From Oscillospiraceae bacterium (GTDB taxonomy: Bacteria; Bacillota; Clostridia; Oscillospirales; CAG-272), in assembly GCA_015064805.1 (NCBI GenBank), contig SVRN01000008.1, positions 1 to 64,000 on the forward strand: a DNA stretch of 64,000 nucleotides, written 5' to 3'. Positions within the stretch are counted from its first letter, which is position 1, and each line of letters starts with the position of its first letter. Under the pieces are notes generated by a model that did no database searches, was not told where the DNA came from, and was given only the letters and a program-made list of their open reading frames with translations. The translations under genes and the position numbers were made by a program. Below, one piece after another: positions 1 to 8,566 of the stretch.

Positions 1-388
1 AAAAGTCCTTAAACGGCTTGTTATCGGGCAGAGATAATTTTTGCAGAAGTCGGACATATTCATCCTCATTCCAATTACGAAACGTATGCTTCATAACATT
101 TCCGATCTGCTTTGCCGTCAAGCATTCCGGCATACCAACCTCGTCCATTACGACGCCGATATCCTCTTTAATAAGTGATATGTTTTTGTCGTTATCCTTG
201 CCGAGTATCGTAATCGTTCCGCTATCCTTATGAAGCATATCCAAAATGAGCTTTATCGTTGTGCTTTTACCTGCGCCGTTCTCTCCGATAAGCCCCATAA
301 TACAACCGCTTGGTAGAGTAAGACTAATGTTATCCAAACAAAATCCCGAAAAGGATTTACTTACATTTTTTAATTCAAGTGCGTTCAT
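1..388 (-). CDS. ABC transporter ATP-binding protein (partial, cut by window edge)
   Basis: Only the first ~129 residues lie in the window; the rest runs off the left edge. The Walker A motif GENGAGKST is present near residue 35, following a typical N-terminal ABC fold (LELKNVSKSFSGF). After it come a Q-loop-region stretch and a MDEVGMPECLT segment, as in BcrA/YtrB-type drug or cell-envelope exporters. The ATG overlaps the stop codon of the GntR gene by 4 bases (ATGA), so the two are translationally coupled. The YtrA-type regulator in front suggests that the transporter responds to an antibiotic or cell-wall stress. That role is inferred from family context. The membrane subunit is not visible. 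Confidence 0.9.
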   Translation of the reverse strand, partial: MNALELKNVSKSFSGFCLDNISLTLPSGCIMGLIGENGAGKSTTIKLILDMLHKDSGTITILGKDNDKNISLIKEDIGVVMDEVGMPECLTAKQIGNVMKHTFRNWNEDEYVRLLQKLSLPDNKPFKDF

Positions 389-762
389 TCTTGTTCCTCC
401 ATGCCGAACGTAATCATTTCAATAATATCGTCACGGCTCAAATTGCACGAGGCAGCGAGCTTTGCTATCTGCTCGATATGTTCCTCGATCTTTTTCAGAT
501 TTTCCTCGCGTAGAAGCTCTACGTTCTTCGGCGCAACGTAACATCCCTTTGCCGGAAGGGTGTAAATAAAACCTTCCTTTTCAAGTTCTTCATATGCGCG
601 TTTAGTCGTGATAAAGCTGATGCGCAGATCCTTTGCAAGTCCTCGTATAGACGGTAACATCTCATCTTCTTTCAACTCACCGCTTATGATCTGATTCTTG
701 ATTTGAGAATAGATCTGATTGTAAATCGGTTCACCGCTTTTGTTGTCGATTAAAATATTCAC
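385..762 (-). CDS. GntR family transcriptional regulator, YtrA subfamily
   Basis: A 125-residue protein with an N-terminal winged helix (EPIYNQIYSQIKNQIISGEL, then LPSIRGLAKDL) and only a short C-terminal helical tail. That is the layout of the YtrA subfamily, which lacks a large effector domain. I chose the GTG start at 762 because AGAGGTGAT lies 5 bases upstream. The open frame extends further upstream only by running through the promoter. It is co-transcribed with the ABC ATPase through a 4-base overlap. YtrA-like regulators typically repress their own ABC operon, and a partly palindromic sequence over the -10 box fits that. Base composition is more AT-rich than in most of the window. Confidence 0.9.
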   Translation of the reverse strand: MNILIDNKSGEPIYNQIYSQIKNQIISGELKEDEMLPSIRGLAKDLRISFITTKRAYEELEKEGFIYTLPAKGCYVAPKNVELLREENLKKIEEHIEQIAKLAASCNLSRDDIIEMITFGMEEQE

Positions 763-780
763 GTCATCACCTCTGTTAAT

Positions 781-822
781 ACTGTATATGTATATTATAC
801 ACAGTTGCGGTAATTTTGTCAA
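781..822 (-). promoter_or_regulatory. Promoter and imperfect palindromic operator of the GntR-ABC operon
   Basis: On the minus strand TTGACA (822-817) and TATAAT (799-794) are separated by exactly 17 bases. A 25-bp imperfect palindrome with arms ACTGT.TAT / ATA.ACAGT spans 781-805, and 8 of its 12 pairs match. It covers the -10 box and the likely start of transcription. This is a plausible autoregulatory site for the GntR protein. Confidence 0.75.
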
Positions 823-950
823 GAGATCTTCAGAAAATATTCTTATTCCATTAAAAGAAAAAGCTTTCCTTTCCATCCTTGTTTTAATAGAATAAAATGC
901 ACCATTTCTGCTTTCGGTAGTTCATTGTATTAACGAGTGTGTTATTACAC

Positions 951-993
951 AAGCAACAAGGGGATGAACCTGTGGTTCATCCCCTTGTTGCTT
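951..993. repeat. Perfect 20-bp inverted repeat with 3-base loop
   Basis: The arms AAGCAACAAGGGGATGAACC (951-970) and its exact complement (974-993) flank the loop TGT. There is no T-run on either side, so it does not look like an ordinary intrinsic terminator. It lies between the divergent GntR operon and the YwaF-like gene. The rest of 823-1152 holds only a TATAAT at 1108-1113, without a good -35 box, which may serve the downstream gene. Confidence 0.85.
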
Positions 994-1152
994 CGTTCGT
1001 ACGTTCTGACGCAGGGCCATACATACAACGGCAAAGCGCTTTTTTGCTCTTTCTTTAATCTTTGCTTAATTTTCCTCCAAACGTCGCCAAAGCTCGACAA
1101 TTTCTGCTATAATCTTCATATCACGTGATGCCTTTGGAAAGGATGAACGCAT

Positions 1153-1929
1153 ATGAAGGAATTTTTTGGCTTTGGCGGATACCAGAGACCCGTCGAAGGG
1201 TACATGTCATGGCAGCATTTGACGTTCGTGACCGTTTTGATGGTGCTGATGATCGCATCGGCCGTTTATCTGGGCCGCCGCAACAGATCCCGCTCGGATC
1301 AGGACAAAAACAAGGTGCTGATCATCACCGCCATTTTGATCGACGCATTTGAGCTGTTCAAGATCGTTTTGCTGTGCTTCCGCTCGGGCGATCCTTTTGA
1401 CTGGCTGAACAATCTGCCGCTGTTTTTGTGCAGCATCCAGCTCATCACCATTCCGCTCGCCGCCTTCACGAGGGGCAGGCTCAAGGAATCCTCGCTCGAT
1501 TTCGTTTTGATCTTCGGCGTTCTCGGGGCCGTCCTCGGCACCTACGCCGCGGGCAACAACTACGGCTCCTACCCCGTGCTGTCCTTTGATAACGTCGTGT
1601 CTGGCCTGACGCACTCGCTCGCGGGCTTTGCCGCTCTTTACATCGGCTTTTCGGGCATGGTCAGCATGAAAAAGAAAAACATGCCCATCACTTTTTCCAT
1701 TCTGCTCGGCTTTTGCGTCGCCGCCTTTGTAGCGAACAAGCTGCTTGATTACAACTATATGTTCTTGGTCAGCGGCGACGGCACGCCCTACGATATTCTC
1801 TACAATCTCGTAGGCGGCAACGCCGTGCTGTATCCTCTTTTGGTCGTTCTTCTTTTTATCCTTTACATCACGCTGTTCTATTTCATTTATTTCTTGATCC
1901 AAAAGAAAAAGAGCGCGAGTGCCAAATAA
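1153..1929 (+). CDS. YwaF/TMEM164-like (TIGR02206-type) integral membrane protein
   Basis: 258 residues with about seven predicted membrane segments. An LPLFLCSIQ motif near residue 95 and conserved polar residues inside the membrane (LPLxLCS, H at THSLAG) resemble the YwaF/TIGR02206 family, whose function is unknown. Start: AAAGGATG lies 7 bases before the ATG. A strong terminator follows directly. A second member of the same family lies at 11621-12367 on the other strand, with the equivalent motif LPLHLCSLN. The family call rests on motif recognition only. Confidence 0.7.
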   Translation: MKEFFGFGGYQRPVEGYMSWQHLTFVTVLMVLMIASAVYLGRRNRSRSDQDKNKVLIITAILIDAFELFKIVLLCFRSGDPFDWLNNLPLFLCSIQLITIPLAAFTRGRLKESSLDFVLIFGVLGAVLGTYAAGNNYGSYPVLSFDNVVSGLTHSLAGFAALYIGFSGMVSMKKKNMPITFSILLGFCVAAFVANKLLDYNYMFLVSGDGTPYDILYNLVGGNAVLYPLLVVLLFILYITLFYFIYFLIQKKKSASAK

Positions 1930-1936
1930 AAAATCG

Positions 1937-1968
1937 CCTCGGCAAATTTATTTGCCGAGGTCTTTTTT
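1937..1968 (+). terminator. Intrinsic terminator after the YwaF-like gene
   Basis: A 10-bp stem CCTCGGCAAA / TTTGCCGAGG with loop TTTA, followed by TCTTTTTT. Confidence 0.9.
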
Positions 1969-1979
1969 GCTCAAAATAC

Positions 1980-2008
1980 TTGTGAAATCCGACACCTTGT
2001 GATATAAT
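1980..2008 (+). promoter_or_regulatory. Promoter of the DedA-PlsC fusion gene
   Basis: TTGTGA (1980-1985), a 17-base spacer and TATAAT (2003-2008). The -10 box contains the ATG at 2007, so that codon cannot be the translation start. Confidence 0.8.
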
Positions 2009-2048
2009 GGTGGCGTACGTATCCACCACACTGATATTGATCACATCT

Positions 2049-4004
2049 ATGCTGAACATAAAAAAAACAACCAAACTGAAAATATATGTTTGCCTTGGGC
2101 TGATCGTGCTGCTGTTTTTGCTTACCTTGTTTTTGTGCTCAGGCGGAAACATTGACCTGATCCGAAGCGTTTTTATGGAAGAACACACCGACGAAGAACT
2201 GCGTGAAAAGCTGCTGGATCTCGGCTTCCGCGGCTATGCAACGGTCGCCATTTTGTCTATGCTGCAGGTCGTTTTCACCTTTCTTCCCGCCGAGCCCGTG
2301 CAAGTGCTCGCGGGGCTGGGCTTTGGCTTCCCCATCGGCCTGCTCTGCTGTGCGATCGGCGTTCTTTTGGGCAATTCGCTCATCTTCATCCTATATAGGA
2401 TCTACGGTGACCGCGTCCGTGAGTTTTTCTTCAAAAATCTGAATCTGGACTTCAAGCGGGCGGCCGAGTCCAACCGCGTGGCACTGATCGTATTCGTGCT
2501 GTATTTTCTGCCCGCCATCCCCTACGGCATGATCTGCTTTTTCGCGGCCAGCGTCGGCATGAAGTACCCCCGTTACATCACCATCACGCTGCTGGGATCT
2601 ATCCCTTCCATTTGCATTGGCGTAGCGCTGGGCCACATTGCCCTCGTCGCCAGTTGGGCGCTTGCCTTGGCCATCTTTGTCATTCTGCTCGTCCTCGTCG
2701 TCATCGGCATCATCAAAAAGGACGCGCTGTTTGCCAAGCTCAACGCCTACATTGAAAAAGCGGCACGTGAGAAAAACAACGTCCGTCGGTGCAATCCCGT
2801 CGTCATCAACCTTGCGTTTGCCATCTCGCAGATCATCATTCGCCTGCGCGGCGTCAAGGTACGCTCGGTCAATAAGCTCGGTCGTCAGATCGACTCTCCT
2901 TCCATCGTGCTTTGCTCGCACGGCTCCTTCATCGATTTTATTTACGCGGGCGCGATGATCCGCAAAAAGCGTCCCAACTTCATCGTCGCTCGGCTATATT
3001 TTTATCACAAATGGCTCGCCGCCCTCATTCGCAGCGTCGGATGCTTCCCCAAGAGTATGTTCACCACCGACTTTGAAAGCGCCAAGAATTCCCTGCGTGT
3101 ACTACGCAACGGCGGTGTGTTGGCCATGATGCCCGAAGCAAGACTGTCCACCGCGGGCGTGTTCGAGGACATTCAGCCCGGCACCTATTCCTTTCTTAAG
3201 AGCGCCAAGGTTCCCATTTACTCCATCAAGCTCTCGGGCAACTATCTCGCCGATCCCAAATGGGGCAGCGGTATGCGTCGCGGCGGTCTTGTCGAAGCGG
3301 AGCTTGACATTCTCTTCACCGCCGAGGAACTGAAAATCCTGACGGTCGAACAGATCAAGGAGCGCGTGGATGCGCGCCTGTATTTCAACGATTTCGAATG
3401 GCTCAAGGCCCATCCCGAGGTACACTACCGAAACAAAAAGCTCGCGCATGGCTTGGAAAATATCCTCGTGCGCTGTCCCAAGTGCTTGGGCTACTGCACC
3501 CTGACCACCCATCATCACGACGTATTCTGCCAGTCGTGCGGCAAGCTGACCTCGCTGGACGACCGCTACAACTTCACCGCCGACGTTCCCTTTGATCATC
3601 TGTCCGAGTGGTACGAATGGCAAAAACAACTGCTCGCGGATGAGATCGAGGGTGCGCCCGAGTATGCTCTTACCTCCCACGTCAAGTTGCGCCTTCCCTC
3701 GCTCGACGGCAAGACCATGCTCCGCGACGCAGGCGAGGGTGTCTGCACCCTCAACCGCCAAGGCTTGACCTACGAGGGAACGGTCGACGGTCAGGAAAAG
3801 ACGCTCTCCTTCCCCATGGCCGAGATCTATCGTCTTTTGTTCGGCGCAGGAGAAAACTTTGAGATCTACATGGGCAACCAGATCTATTATTTCGTTCCCG
3901 ATGAAAAAAGAAGCTGTGTTCTCTGGTATCTGGCTTCCATGATACTGAAGGACACCGCACAGCAAAAGTCCGAATTGACAACGTCTGCAACGCTAAAAAT
4001 CTGA
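2049..4004 (+). CDS. Fused DedA/TVP38-type membrane protein and PlsC-type acyltransferase with C-terminal zinc ribbon
   Basis: 651 residues from the ATG at 2049, the first one downstream of the promoter; no clear ribosome site is visible. Residues ~10-235 form a VTT/DedA-like membrane domain (first helix at 10-30, FLPAEPVQVLAGLGFG, then VLYFLPAIPYG). Residues ~275-440 form a PlsC acyltransferase with the Hx4D motif HGSFID and the second motif MMPEARLS, where most family members have EGTR. A zinc ribbon (CPKC ... CQSC) follows at ~475-502, then a beta-rich C-terminal domain to ~645. PlsC enzymes acylate lysophosphatidate; DedA/VTT proteins are linked to lipid scrambling or carrier recycling. 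A joint role in making and flipping a phospholipid is an inference. The tail resembles that of the 16075-17304 protein. Confidence 0.8.
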   Translation: MLNIKKTTKLKIYVCLGLIVLLFLLTLFLCSGGNIDLIRSVFMEEHTDEELREKLLDLGFRGYATVAILSMLQVVFTFLPAEPVQVLAGLGFGFPIGLLCCAIGVLLGNSLIFILYRIYGDRVREFFFKNLNLDFKRAAESNRVALIVFVLYFLPAIPYGMICFFAASVGMKYPRYITITLLGSIPSICIGVALGHIALVASWALALAIFVILLVLVVIGIIKKDALFAKLNAYIEKAAREKNNVRRCNPVVINLAFAISQIIIRLRGVKVRSVNKLGRQIDSPSIVLCSHGSFIDFIYAGAMIRKKRPNFIVARLYFYHKWLAALIRSVGCFPKSMFTTDFESAKNSLRVLRNGGVLAMMPEARLSTAGVFEDIQPGTYSFLKSAKVPIYSIKLSGNYLADPKWGSGMRRGGLVEAELDILFTAEELKILTVEQIKERVDARLYFNDFEWLKAHPEVHYRNKKLAHGLENILVRCPKCLGYCTLTTHHHDVFCQSCGKLTSLDDRYNFTADVPFDHLSEWYEWQKQLLADEIEGAPEYALTSHVKLRLPSLDGKTMLRDAGEGVCTLNRQGLTYEGTVDGQEKTLSFPMAEIYRLLFGAGENFEIYMGNQIYYFVPDEKRSCVLWYLASMILKDTAQQKSELTTSATLKI

Positions 4005-4026
4005 CAGTACGAAGGTGATTTCAATT

Positions 4027-5472
4027 ATGGCTACCAAAGCACGTAAAGACAACCGTGAGAAAGCACTATCTAACATCAGCACGCGCTCGTTTATTACCGT
4101 CGTTGCCGTCCTCGTAGCGGCGCTCGCCATCTGCGGCGCGCTGTCCTATGTCATACCCCAGGGCTCGTTTGAGCGGGGCGAGGACGGAACCATCATCGCA
4201 GGCACTTACGAGCAAGGAGAGGTTGACGGTATCGCCGTCTGGCGCATCGTGACCGCCCCCGTGCGCGTGTTTGCCTCAGAGGATGCCCTGACCGTCATCA
4301 TGATCAGCGTCTTCTTGCTCATCATGAGCGGCATTTTCAACCTGCTTGAGAAAACGGGCGGCATCAAGATCTTCATCAGCCGCATCATGTCGCGCGTCAA
4401 GGACCGCGGCGGCCCCGTCATTTGCCTGACCGTTCTGATCCTGATGCTGTTCGGCAGTTTCTTCGGCATGTTTGAGGAGCTGGTCACCCTTCTCCCCATC
4501 ATCATCATTTTCATGCTCTCCATCAATATGGACACCATGATGGGACTGGGCGCCTGCCTGCTTGCCGCCTGCTTCGGCTTTTCCGCCGCCATCACCAACC
4601 CCTTCTCGGTCGGTCTTGCCGCCCAGGTTGCGGGGGTCAATCCCTCCTCGGGCGTCTGGCTTCGTATCGTCTTTTTCGGCATCACCTACGTCACGCTTTG
4701 CGCTTTTCTGATGCTCCATCTGCGTAAGATCGAAAAAAATCCTGCCGCCTCTCCCAGCTATGCGGTCGACCTTGAAAAGCGAGCCGCCATGACCAAGGAA
4801 ACCGAGCTGGCAAGTGAAGATGAGCCCAAGATCTTTACGGTGTATTCCATCTTTTTGGGGCTTCAGTTCGTCATTCTCATTCTGATCGCCTCCGTGCGCG
4901 CTATCGCCGATTACGCCATCCCGATTCTGGCGTTGAGCTTTCTGATCTTCGGCACGATCGCGGGATTGATCGTCTGCCGCCGTCCCTCCACCGTCGCGCG
5001 CCACGTCGCAAGCGGCGCGGCCTCCATGCTCCCCGCCGTGTTGATGATCGCGCTGGCCTCCTCGGTCAAGCTGGTCATGACCGAAAGCCGTATTCTTGAC
5101 ACCATTATGAACACCGTCATCAATTTCCTTGACGGCAAGAACAAGTTCCTCGCCATCGTGCTCATCTACGTGCTGATCCTGTTCTTCCAGTTCTTCATCG
5201 GCTCGGCCTCCGCCAAGATCATTCTGATCATGCCGCTGATCATGCCCATCGCCACGTCATTGGGCCTCTCCCCCTCCATCGTCATTCTGGCCTACTGCAT
5301 GGCCGACGGCTTCACCGACGTCATTCTGCCCACCAACCCCGTGCTGCTCATCGGCCTTTCAATGGCCAACGTGTCCTACGGAACGTGGGTCAAGTGGACT
5401 TGGAAGCTGCAGCTGTTCGTGCTGACGCTGACCATGCTGGTCTTGCTGTTCGCCGTAGGTATCAACTACTAA
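4027..5472 (+). CDS. YfcC/C4-dicarboxylate anaerobic carrier family transporter
   Basis: 481 residues with about 12 membrane helices. Features typical of the YfcC/ArcD-like carriers are present: YVIPQGSFER after the first helix, GTYEQGEVDGI, the long central FGSFFGMFEELVTLLPI segment, AAITNPFSVGLAAQVAGV, and MADGFTDVILPTNPVLLIGL near the C-terminus. The substrate is not predictable; dicarboxylates, amino acids and peptides have been proposed for relatives. I chose the ATG at 4027 because AAGGTGAT lies 7 bases upstream; a GTG at 4015 is the alternative. It follows the fusion gene by 22 bases and probably shares its transcript. A strong terminator follows. Confidence 0.85.
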   Translation: MATKARKDNREKALSNISTRSFITVVAVLVAALAICGALSYVIPQGSFERGEDGTIIAGTYEQGEVDGIAVWRIVTAPVRVFASEDALTVIMISVFLLIMSGIFNLLEKTGGIKIFISRIMSRVKDRGGPVICLTVLILMLFGSFFGMFEELVTLLPIIIIFMLSINMDTMMGLGACLLAACFGFSAAITNPFSVGLAAQVAGVNPSSGVWLRIVFFGITYVTLCAFLMLHLRKIEKNPAASPSYAVDLEKRAAMTKETELASEDEPKIFTVYSIFLGLQFVILILIASVRAIADYAIPILALSFLIFGTIAGLIVCRRPSTVARHVASGAASMLPAVLMIALASSVKLVMTESRILDTIMNTVINFLDGKNKFLAIVLIYVLILFFQFFIGSASAKIILIMPLIMPIATSLGLSPSIVILAYCMADGFTDVILPTNPVLLIGLSMANVSYGTWVKWTWKLQLFVLTLTMLVLLFAVGINY

Positions 5473-5479
5473 AAGACAA

Positions 5480-5511
5480 GAGCGCATCGATCGATGCGCT
5501 CTTTCTTTTTT
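5480..5511. terminator. Bidirectional terminator between converging genes
   Basis: An 11-bp perfect stem GAGCGCATCGA / TCGATGCGCTC is followed on the plus strand by TTTCTTTTTT and on the minus strand by a shorter T-containing tail. It serves the YfcC-like gene and the URO-D gene. Confidence 0.85.
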
Positions 5512-6640
5512 AGTTTGCTTTGTTAAATTCGCGCACTGCCTCGCACATGGCGTGGACGTTTTCCTCAGGGATCTCGTAGAACATATAGTCGCTCGCGGCG
5601 AGAATGTGCTTTCTGCCCATGCGCTTGGCCGTTTCCAGAATGCGCAGGCTGTGCTCCTTGATCTGCTCGGGCGTGTCGGAGAGCAGTCGGTCAAGACCGA
5701 TGTTTCCTCTCGTGCAGATGCGCTCGTCGATCTTGGAGAAAGCGTCCTCAATGCTCTTGACGTTACCCACGGGGGCTTCGGACAGCGTTTCAAACAGGTC
5801 GATGCCCATTTGATTGTAATATCCCTTGGTCAGCATAGGCTCGATGGGCGAGTAGATGTGAGTGTAGACCAGCATGCCTGCGTCGTGTACCATGTCAGTC
5901 ACCTGCTTGGAATACGGTACCAGATAGTTCTCGTAATACTTGGGCGAGATCATCTCAGCGCCCGGGCCGCCGAGAAAGACGAAGTCCGACCCGCCTGCCG
6001 CAACGGCCTTGATCAGCCGCTCGTCAAGCTGCAATATCTTATCCATCAAGCGGCGGAACTGCTCGGGGCGGTCAAAGACCAGCATAGCCGTGTCCATGGT
6101 GCTGGGGAAGCACAGCAGCTCGTAGGGCTGCATCGCCCATTGAATGTCCAGGGCCTCGCCCTCGCCAAGAAGATTTCTCACGCCCCGCACACCTTGGGTG
6201 ATATAACTGTAATCCTTGACCTCCAGAAGGCTGTCAAGATAGTATTCGAGAATATCCAGTTCCTCTTCCTGAGTAATCAGATATTTGGTCTGACAGCTAC
6301 CCTTGAGCTCGTCCTCAATGACGGTCAGATACAGCGTTCCCTTGGGGGTAACGAAATTGTTTTTATAGAAGCGGCGACCGTTTTCGTTCACCGTCATGGG
6401 CTCGCCCTGCCAGTGAATGTCGCTCGTCAGCGCGGTCAGATCGGGCAGACCGAAGTTGTACAGGGGCACCATATCAAACGCCTCGCAGGCGCGCTTGGTA
6501 TCCTCGTGGGTCGTTTGGCTGAACCAGGTCTTGCCTGCCATTTTGGTGTCGAAGCCTGCGCCCGCACCGATCTGGGGGGAGCAGATAAATTCATCTCCAC
6601 CGTTTTTGATGTAGTTAAGCAGCTTTTGTCTGTTCGTCAT
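5510..6640 (-). CDS. Uroporphyrinogen decarboxylase (URO-D) family protein
   Basis: 376 residues. The fold pattern fits the URO-D superfamily: an N-terminal FICSPQIGAGAGFDTK segment, FVFLGGPGAEMISPKYYENYLVPY in the middle, HIYSPIEPMLTKGYYN and a C-terminal ILAASDYMFYEIPEENV. The superfamily includes heme-pathway HemE and the MtaA/CmuA corrinoid methyltransferases. No heme-synthesis genes are nearby, so a methyltransferase-like or unknown reaction is more likely than true HemE activity. Start: CAAGGAGGAC lies upstream of the ATG at 6640. The longer open frame runs through the promoter and was rejected. Confidence 0.85.
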   Translation of the reverse strand: MTNRQKLLNYIKNGGDEFICSPQIGAGAGFDTKMAGKTWFSQTTHEDTKRACEAFDMVPLYNFGLPDLTALTSDIHWQGEPMTVNENGRRFYKNNFVTPKGTLYLTVIEDELKGSCQTKYLITQEEELDILEYYLDSLLEVKDYSYITQGVRGVRNLLGEGEALDIQWAMQPYELLCFPSTMDTAMLVFDRPEQFRRLMDKILQLDERLIKAVAAGGSDFVFLGGPGAEMISPKYYENYLVPYSKQVTDMVHDAGMLVYTHIYSPIEPMLTKGYYNQMGIDLFETLSEAPVGNVKSIEDAFSKIDERICTRGNIGLDRLLSDTPEQIKEHSLRILETAKRMGRKHILAASDYMFYEIPEENVHAMCEAVREFNKAN

Positions 6641-6671
6641 GACAAAGTCCTCCTTGACCGTTCTTGTCGTC

Positions 6672-6700
6672 ATTATATCGTTACATAGACAAAAAGTCAA
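6672..6700 (-). promoter_or_regulatory. Promoter of the URO-D family gene
   Basis: Minus strand TTGACT (6700-6695), 17-base spacer, TATAAT (6677-6672). Confidence 0.85.
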
Positions 6701-6710
6701 TAGCTTTCAA

Positions 6711-6742
6711 AAAAACATCCGCGCCGCGCGCGGATGTTTTTT
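6711..6742 (-). terminator. Terminator of trpB
   Basis: The stem AAAACATCCGCG / CGCGGATGTTTT, with T-runs on both sides, lies just after the trpB stop codon. Confidence 0.85.
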
Positions 6743-6746
6743 GATA

Positions 6747-7964
6747 TCAGCGAATGCCGTATTTCTCGATGATATAATCCATATCCTTATCACCGCGGCC
6801 CGACAAATTGATGAGCACCGAGCCCGTGCCCATACGCTGCGCCAGCTTGATGCCGTAGGCAACCGCGTGTGCGCTCTCGATGGCGGGGATGATGCCCTCC
6901 GAGCGCGACAGCTCGAAGAAGGCGTCGATGGTCTCGTCATCGTTGACCACGTCGTATTTGACGCGACCGAGCTCGTGAAGGAAGGCGTGCTCGGGGCCCG
7001 AGGAGGGATAGTCCAGACCGCTCGCAACCGAGTACACGGGCGCAGGATCACCGTTTTCATCCTTGAGCATGATGGAATTGAAGCCGTGCATAACGCCCTC
7101 GGTGCCGTACTGCAGGCTGGCGGCATGATCGCCAAGCGCCGTGCCGCGTCCCAGCGGCTCAATGCCGTAAATATCGACGGGATCGTTAAGGAAGCCCGAG
7201 AAGAAGCCTGCCGCGTTGGAGCCACCGCCCACGCAGGCAACGATGGCGTCGGGAAGCTCACCCGTCATCTCGATGAACTGCTCGCGTGCTTCTTCGCCCA
7301 CGACGTGCTGGAAATCGCGCACCATCATGGGGAACGGATGCGGGCCGACGACGGAACCGATGCAATAAATGGCATCCTTATATTCTTTCGCATAAGCCGC
7401 AAAGGCGGAGTCGACTGCTTCCTTGAGCGTCTGCAGACCGTGCGTGACCTCGACGACGTTCGCGCCGAGGATCTTCATGCGTGCGACGTTGGGCGCCTGC
7501 TTTTTGATATCAACCGAGCCCATGTAAATGTCACATTCCATGCCGAAATAGGCGGCAGCAGTTGCCATAGCAACACCGTGCTGACCCGCGCCGGTCTCGG
7601 CAATGACCTTCTTTTTGCCCATGTATTTGGCAAGCAGGACCTCACCCATGCAGTGATTGAGCTTGTGAGCGCCCGTGTGGTTCAGATCCTCGCGCTTGGC
7701 GTACAGCTGAACGTTGCCCAGCTTGGCCGACAATCTCTCCAGATGCGAGATGGGCGTGGGACGTCCCTGAAATTCCTTGCGGATGCGGCGCAGCTCGGCG
7801 ATGAACTTGCGCGATTTGCAAATGGTGAAATACGCCTCGGTGATCTCGTTCATGGCCGTTTGAAGCTCGGGCGAGATATACGAGCCGCCGTACTTGCCGA
7901 AATAACCGTTTTTATCGGGATAATTCTTAAAATATGTTTCAAAATCAATACCGTTGAATTGCAT
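6747..7964 (-). CDS. trpB: Tryptophan synthase beta chain
   Basis: 405 residues, normal length. TrpB condenses indole (or indole channelled from TrpA) with serine to make tryptophan, using pyridoxal phosphate. Visible landmarks are [21 protein letters not shown] with the PLP-binding lysine near residue 101, ETGAGQHG, the phosphate-binding glycine loop GGGSNAAG and the C-terminal SGRGDKD. Start ATG at 7964 has GGAGG 8 bases upstream. No trpA or other tryptophan gene is adjacent. The gene stands alone behind a T-box leader with a probable UGG specifier, so it is turned on when uncharged tRNA-Trp accumulates. It may be used to salvage indole, or the remaining genes may lie elsewhere. Confidence 0.97.
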   Translation of the reverse strand: MQFNGIDFETYFKNYPDKNGYFGKYGGSYISPELQTAMNEITEAYFTICKSRKFIAELRRIRKEFQGRPTPISHLERLSAKLGNVQLYAKREDLNHTGAHKLNHCMGEVLLAKYMGKKKVIAETGAGQHGVAMATAAAYFGMECDIYMGSVDIKKQAPNVARMKILGANVVEVTHGLQTLKEAVDSAFAAYAKEYKDAIYCIGSVVGPHPFPMMVRDFQHVVGEEAREQFIEMTGELPDAIVACVGGGSNAAGFFSGFLNDPVDIYGIEPLGRGTALGDHAASLQYGTEGVMHGFNSIMLKDENGDPAPVYSVASGLDYPSSGPEHAFLHELGRVKYDVVNDDETIDAFFELSRSEGIIPAIESAHAVAYGIKLAQRMGTGSVLINLSGRGDKDMDYIIEKYGIR

Positions 7965-8087
7965 GATCAGTTCCTCCGTATCATTTCAATCGTTTCATTC
8001 TTTACTTCCGTATAGCTTGACGGTGACGCCATCGCTCTGACAGTATAAACATAACGCGCTCCCTTCGTTCGTCGGTGGCATGAAAAC

Positions 8088-8390
8088 AAAAAACGCCCCC
8101 GACAGAGTACTCCTACCCGTCAAGGACGAATCGAATCCGATCCGCGGTGCCACCTTGATTCACGGCAAGCCGTGCACTTGCGAGATACTGACATATCCCC
8201 GACAACTGACGCGTGTCCTGCGTCGCAAATACTTGGCCTTAGCCGTTCCTTGCGCCCTCCGCGGCCCATTTGCCGACTTGTTTCCTGCCCGACTCTCAGC
8301 ACCGCGGGCTCTCTGTGAGGTCATGATCGACGTTATCTCCGCTTCAACGGTTTATCAAAGCCGCTGAAACTGTCATCGGCTTGATCAATA
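8088..8390 (-). ncRNA. T-box riboswitch (probable tryptophan specifier) controlling trpB
   Basis: The minus-strand leader holds the conserved T-box AAGGTGGCACCGCGG (8156-8142). An upstream stem I has the usual GAGAG and GCTGAGAG elements (about 8310-8285). A specifier-loop region contains TGG (8268-8266), matching Trp. Downstream lies a terminator: arms CGTCCTTGAC (8128-8119) and GTCGGGGGCG (8103-8094), then six T (8093-8088). Uncharged tRNA should pair with the T-box bulge, favour the antiterminator and allow trpB expression. Confidence 0.93.
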
Positions 8391-8396
8391 TATCAC

Positions 8397-8425
8397 AGTA
8401 TATCATATGTCGCTTGCTTTGTCAA
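8397..8425 (-). promoter_or_regulatory. Promoter of the T-box-trpB transcript
   Basis: Minus strand TTGACA (8425-8420), 17-base spacer, TATACT (8402-8397). Confidence 0.88.
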
Positions 8426-8506
8426 TGCGCTAACTGCATTTTTTCATTTGTTTTTGCAAGTTTTGCTTAAAATCTTGCAAAACATAACTATTTTTTATAA
8501 TATCTA

Positions 8507-8535
8507 TTGCTAAAGCGGGGGGGATATGGTATAAT
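8507..8535 (+). promoter_or_regulatory. Promoter of the large lipoprotein gene
   Basis: TTGCTA (8507-8512), 17-base spacer, TATAAT (8530-8535). Another TATAAT at 8496-8501 has only a 15-base spacer to TTGCAA. Confidence 0.75.
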
Positions 8536-8566
8536 GAACTATCGATATCAGAAAGGAACGTATCCC

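Noticed and set aside
2007..2048. Upstream start for the DedA-PlsC fusion protein
   Set aside because: The ATG at 2007 is part of the -10 box TATAAT, so it would not be transcribed.
5552..6688. 378-codon plus-strand frame over the URO-D gene
   Set aside because: Antisense shadow without a ribosome site; the minus strand carries a recognisable URO-D protein. The same reasoning excludes long antisense frames at 6639-8015, 9158-11617, 15021-16157, 18154-19239, 30696-32633, 38793-40187, 48338-49861, 50658-52046, 52870-54483 and 58007-59623.
6641..6700. N-terminal extension of the URO-D protein
   Set aside because: It runs through a consensus promoter, and the ATG at 6640 has a strong ribosome site.
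8101..8160. tRNA-like GAATCGAATCC sequence
   Set aside because: It belongs to the T-box antiterminator/terminator region; no tRNA cloverleaf can be formed around it.
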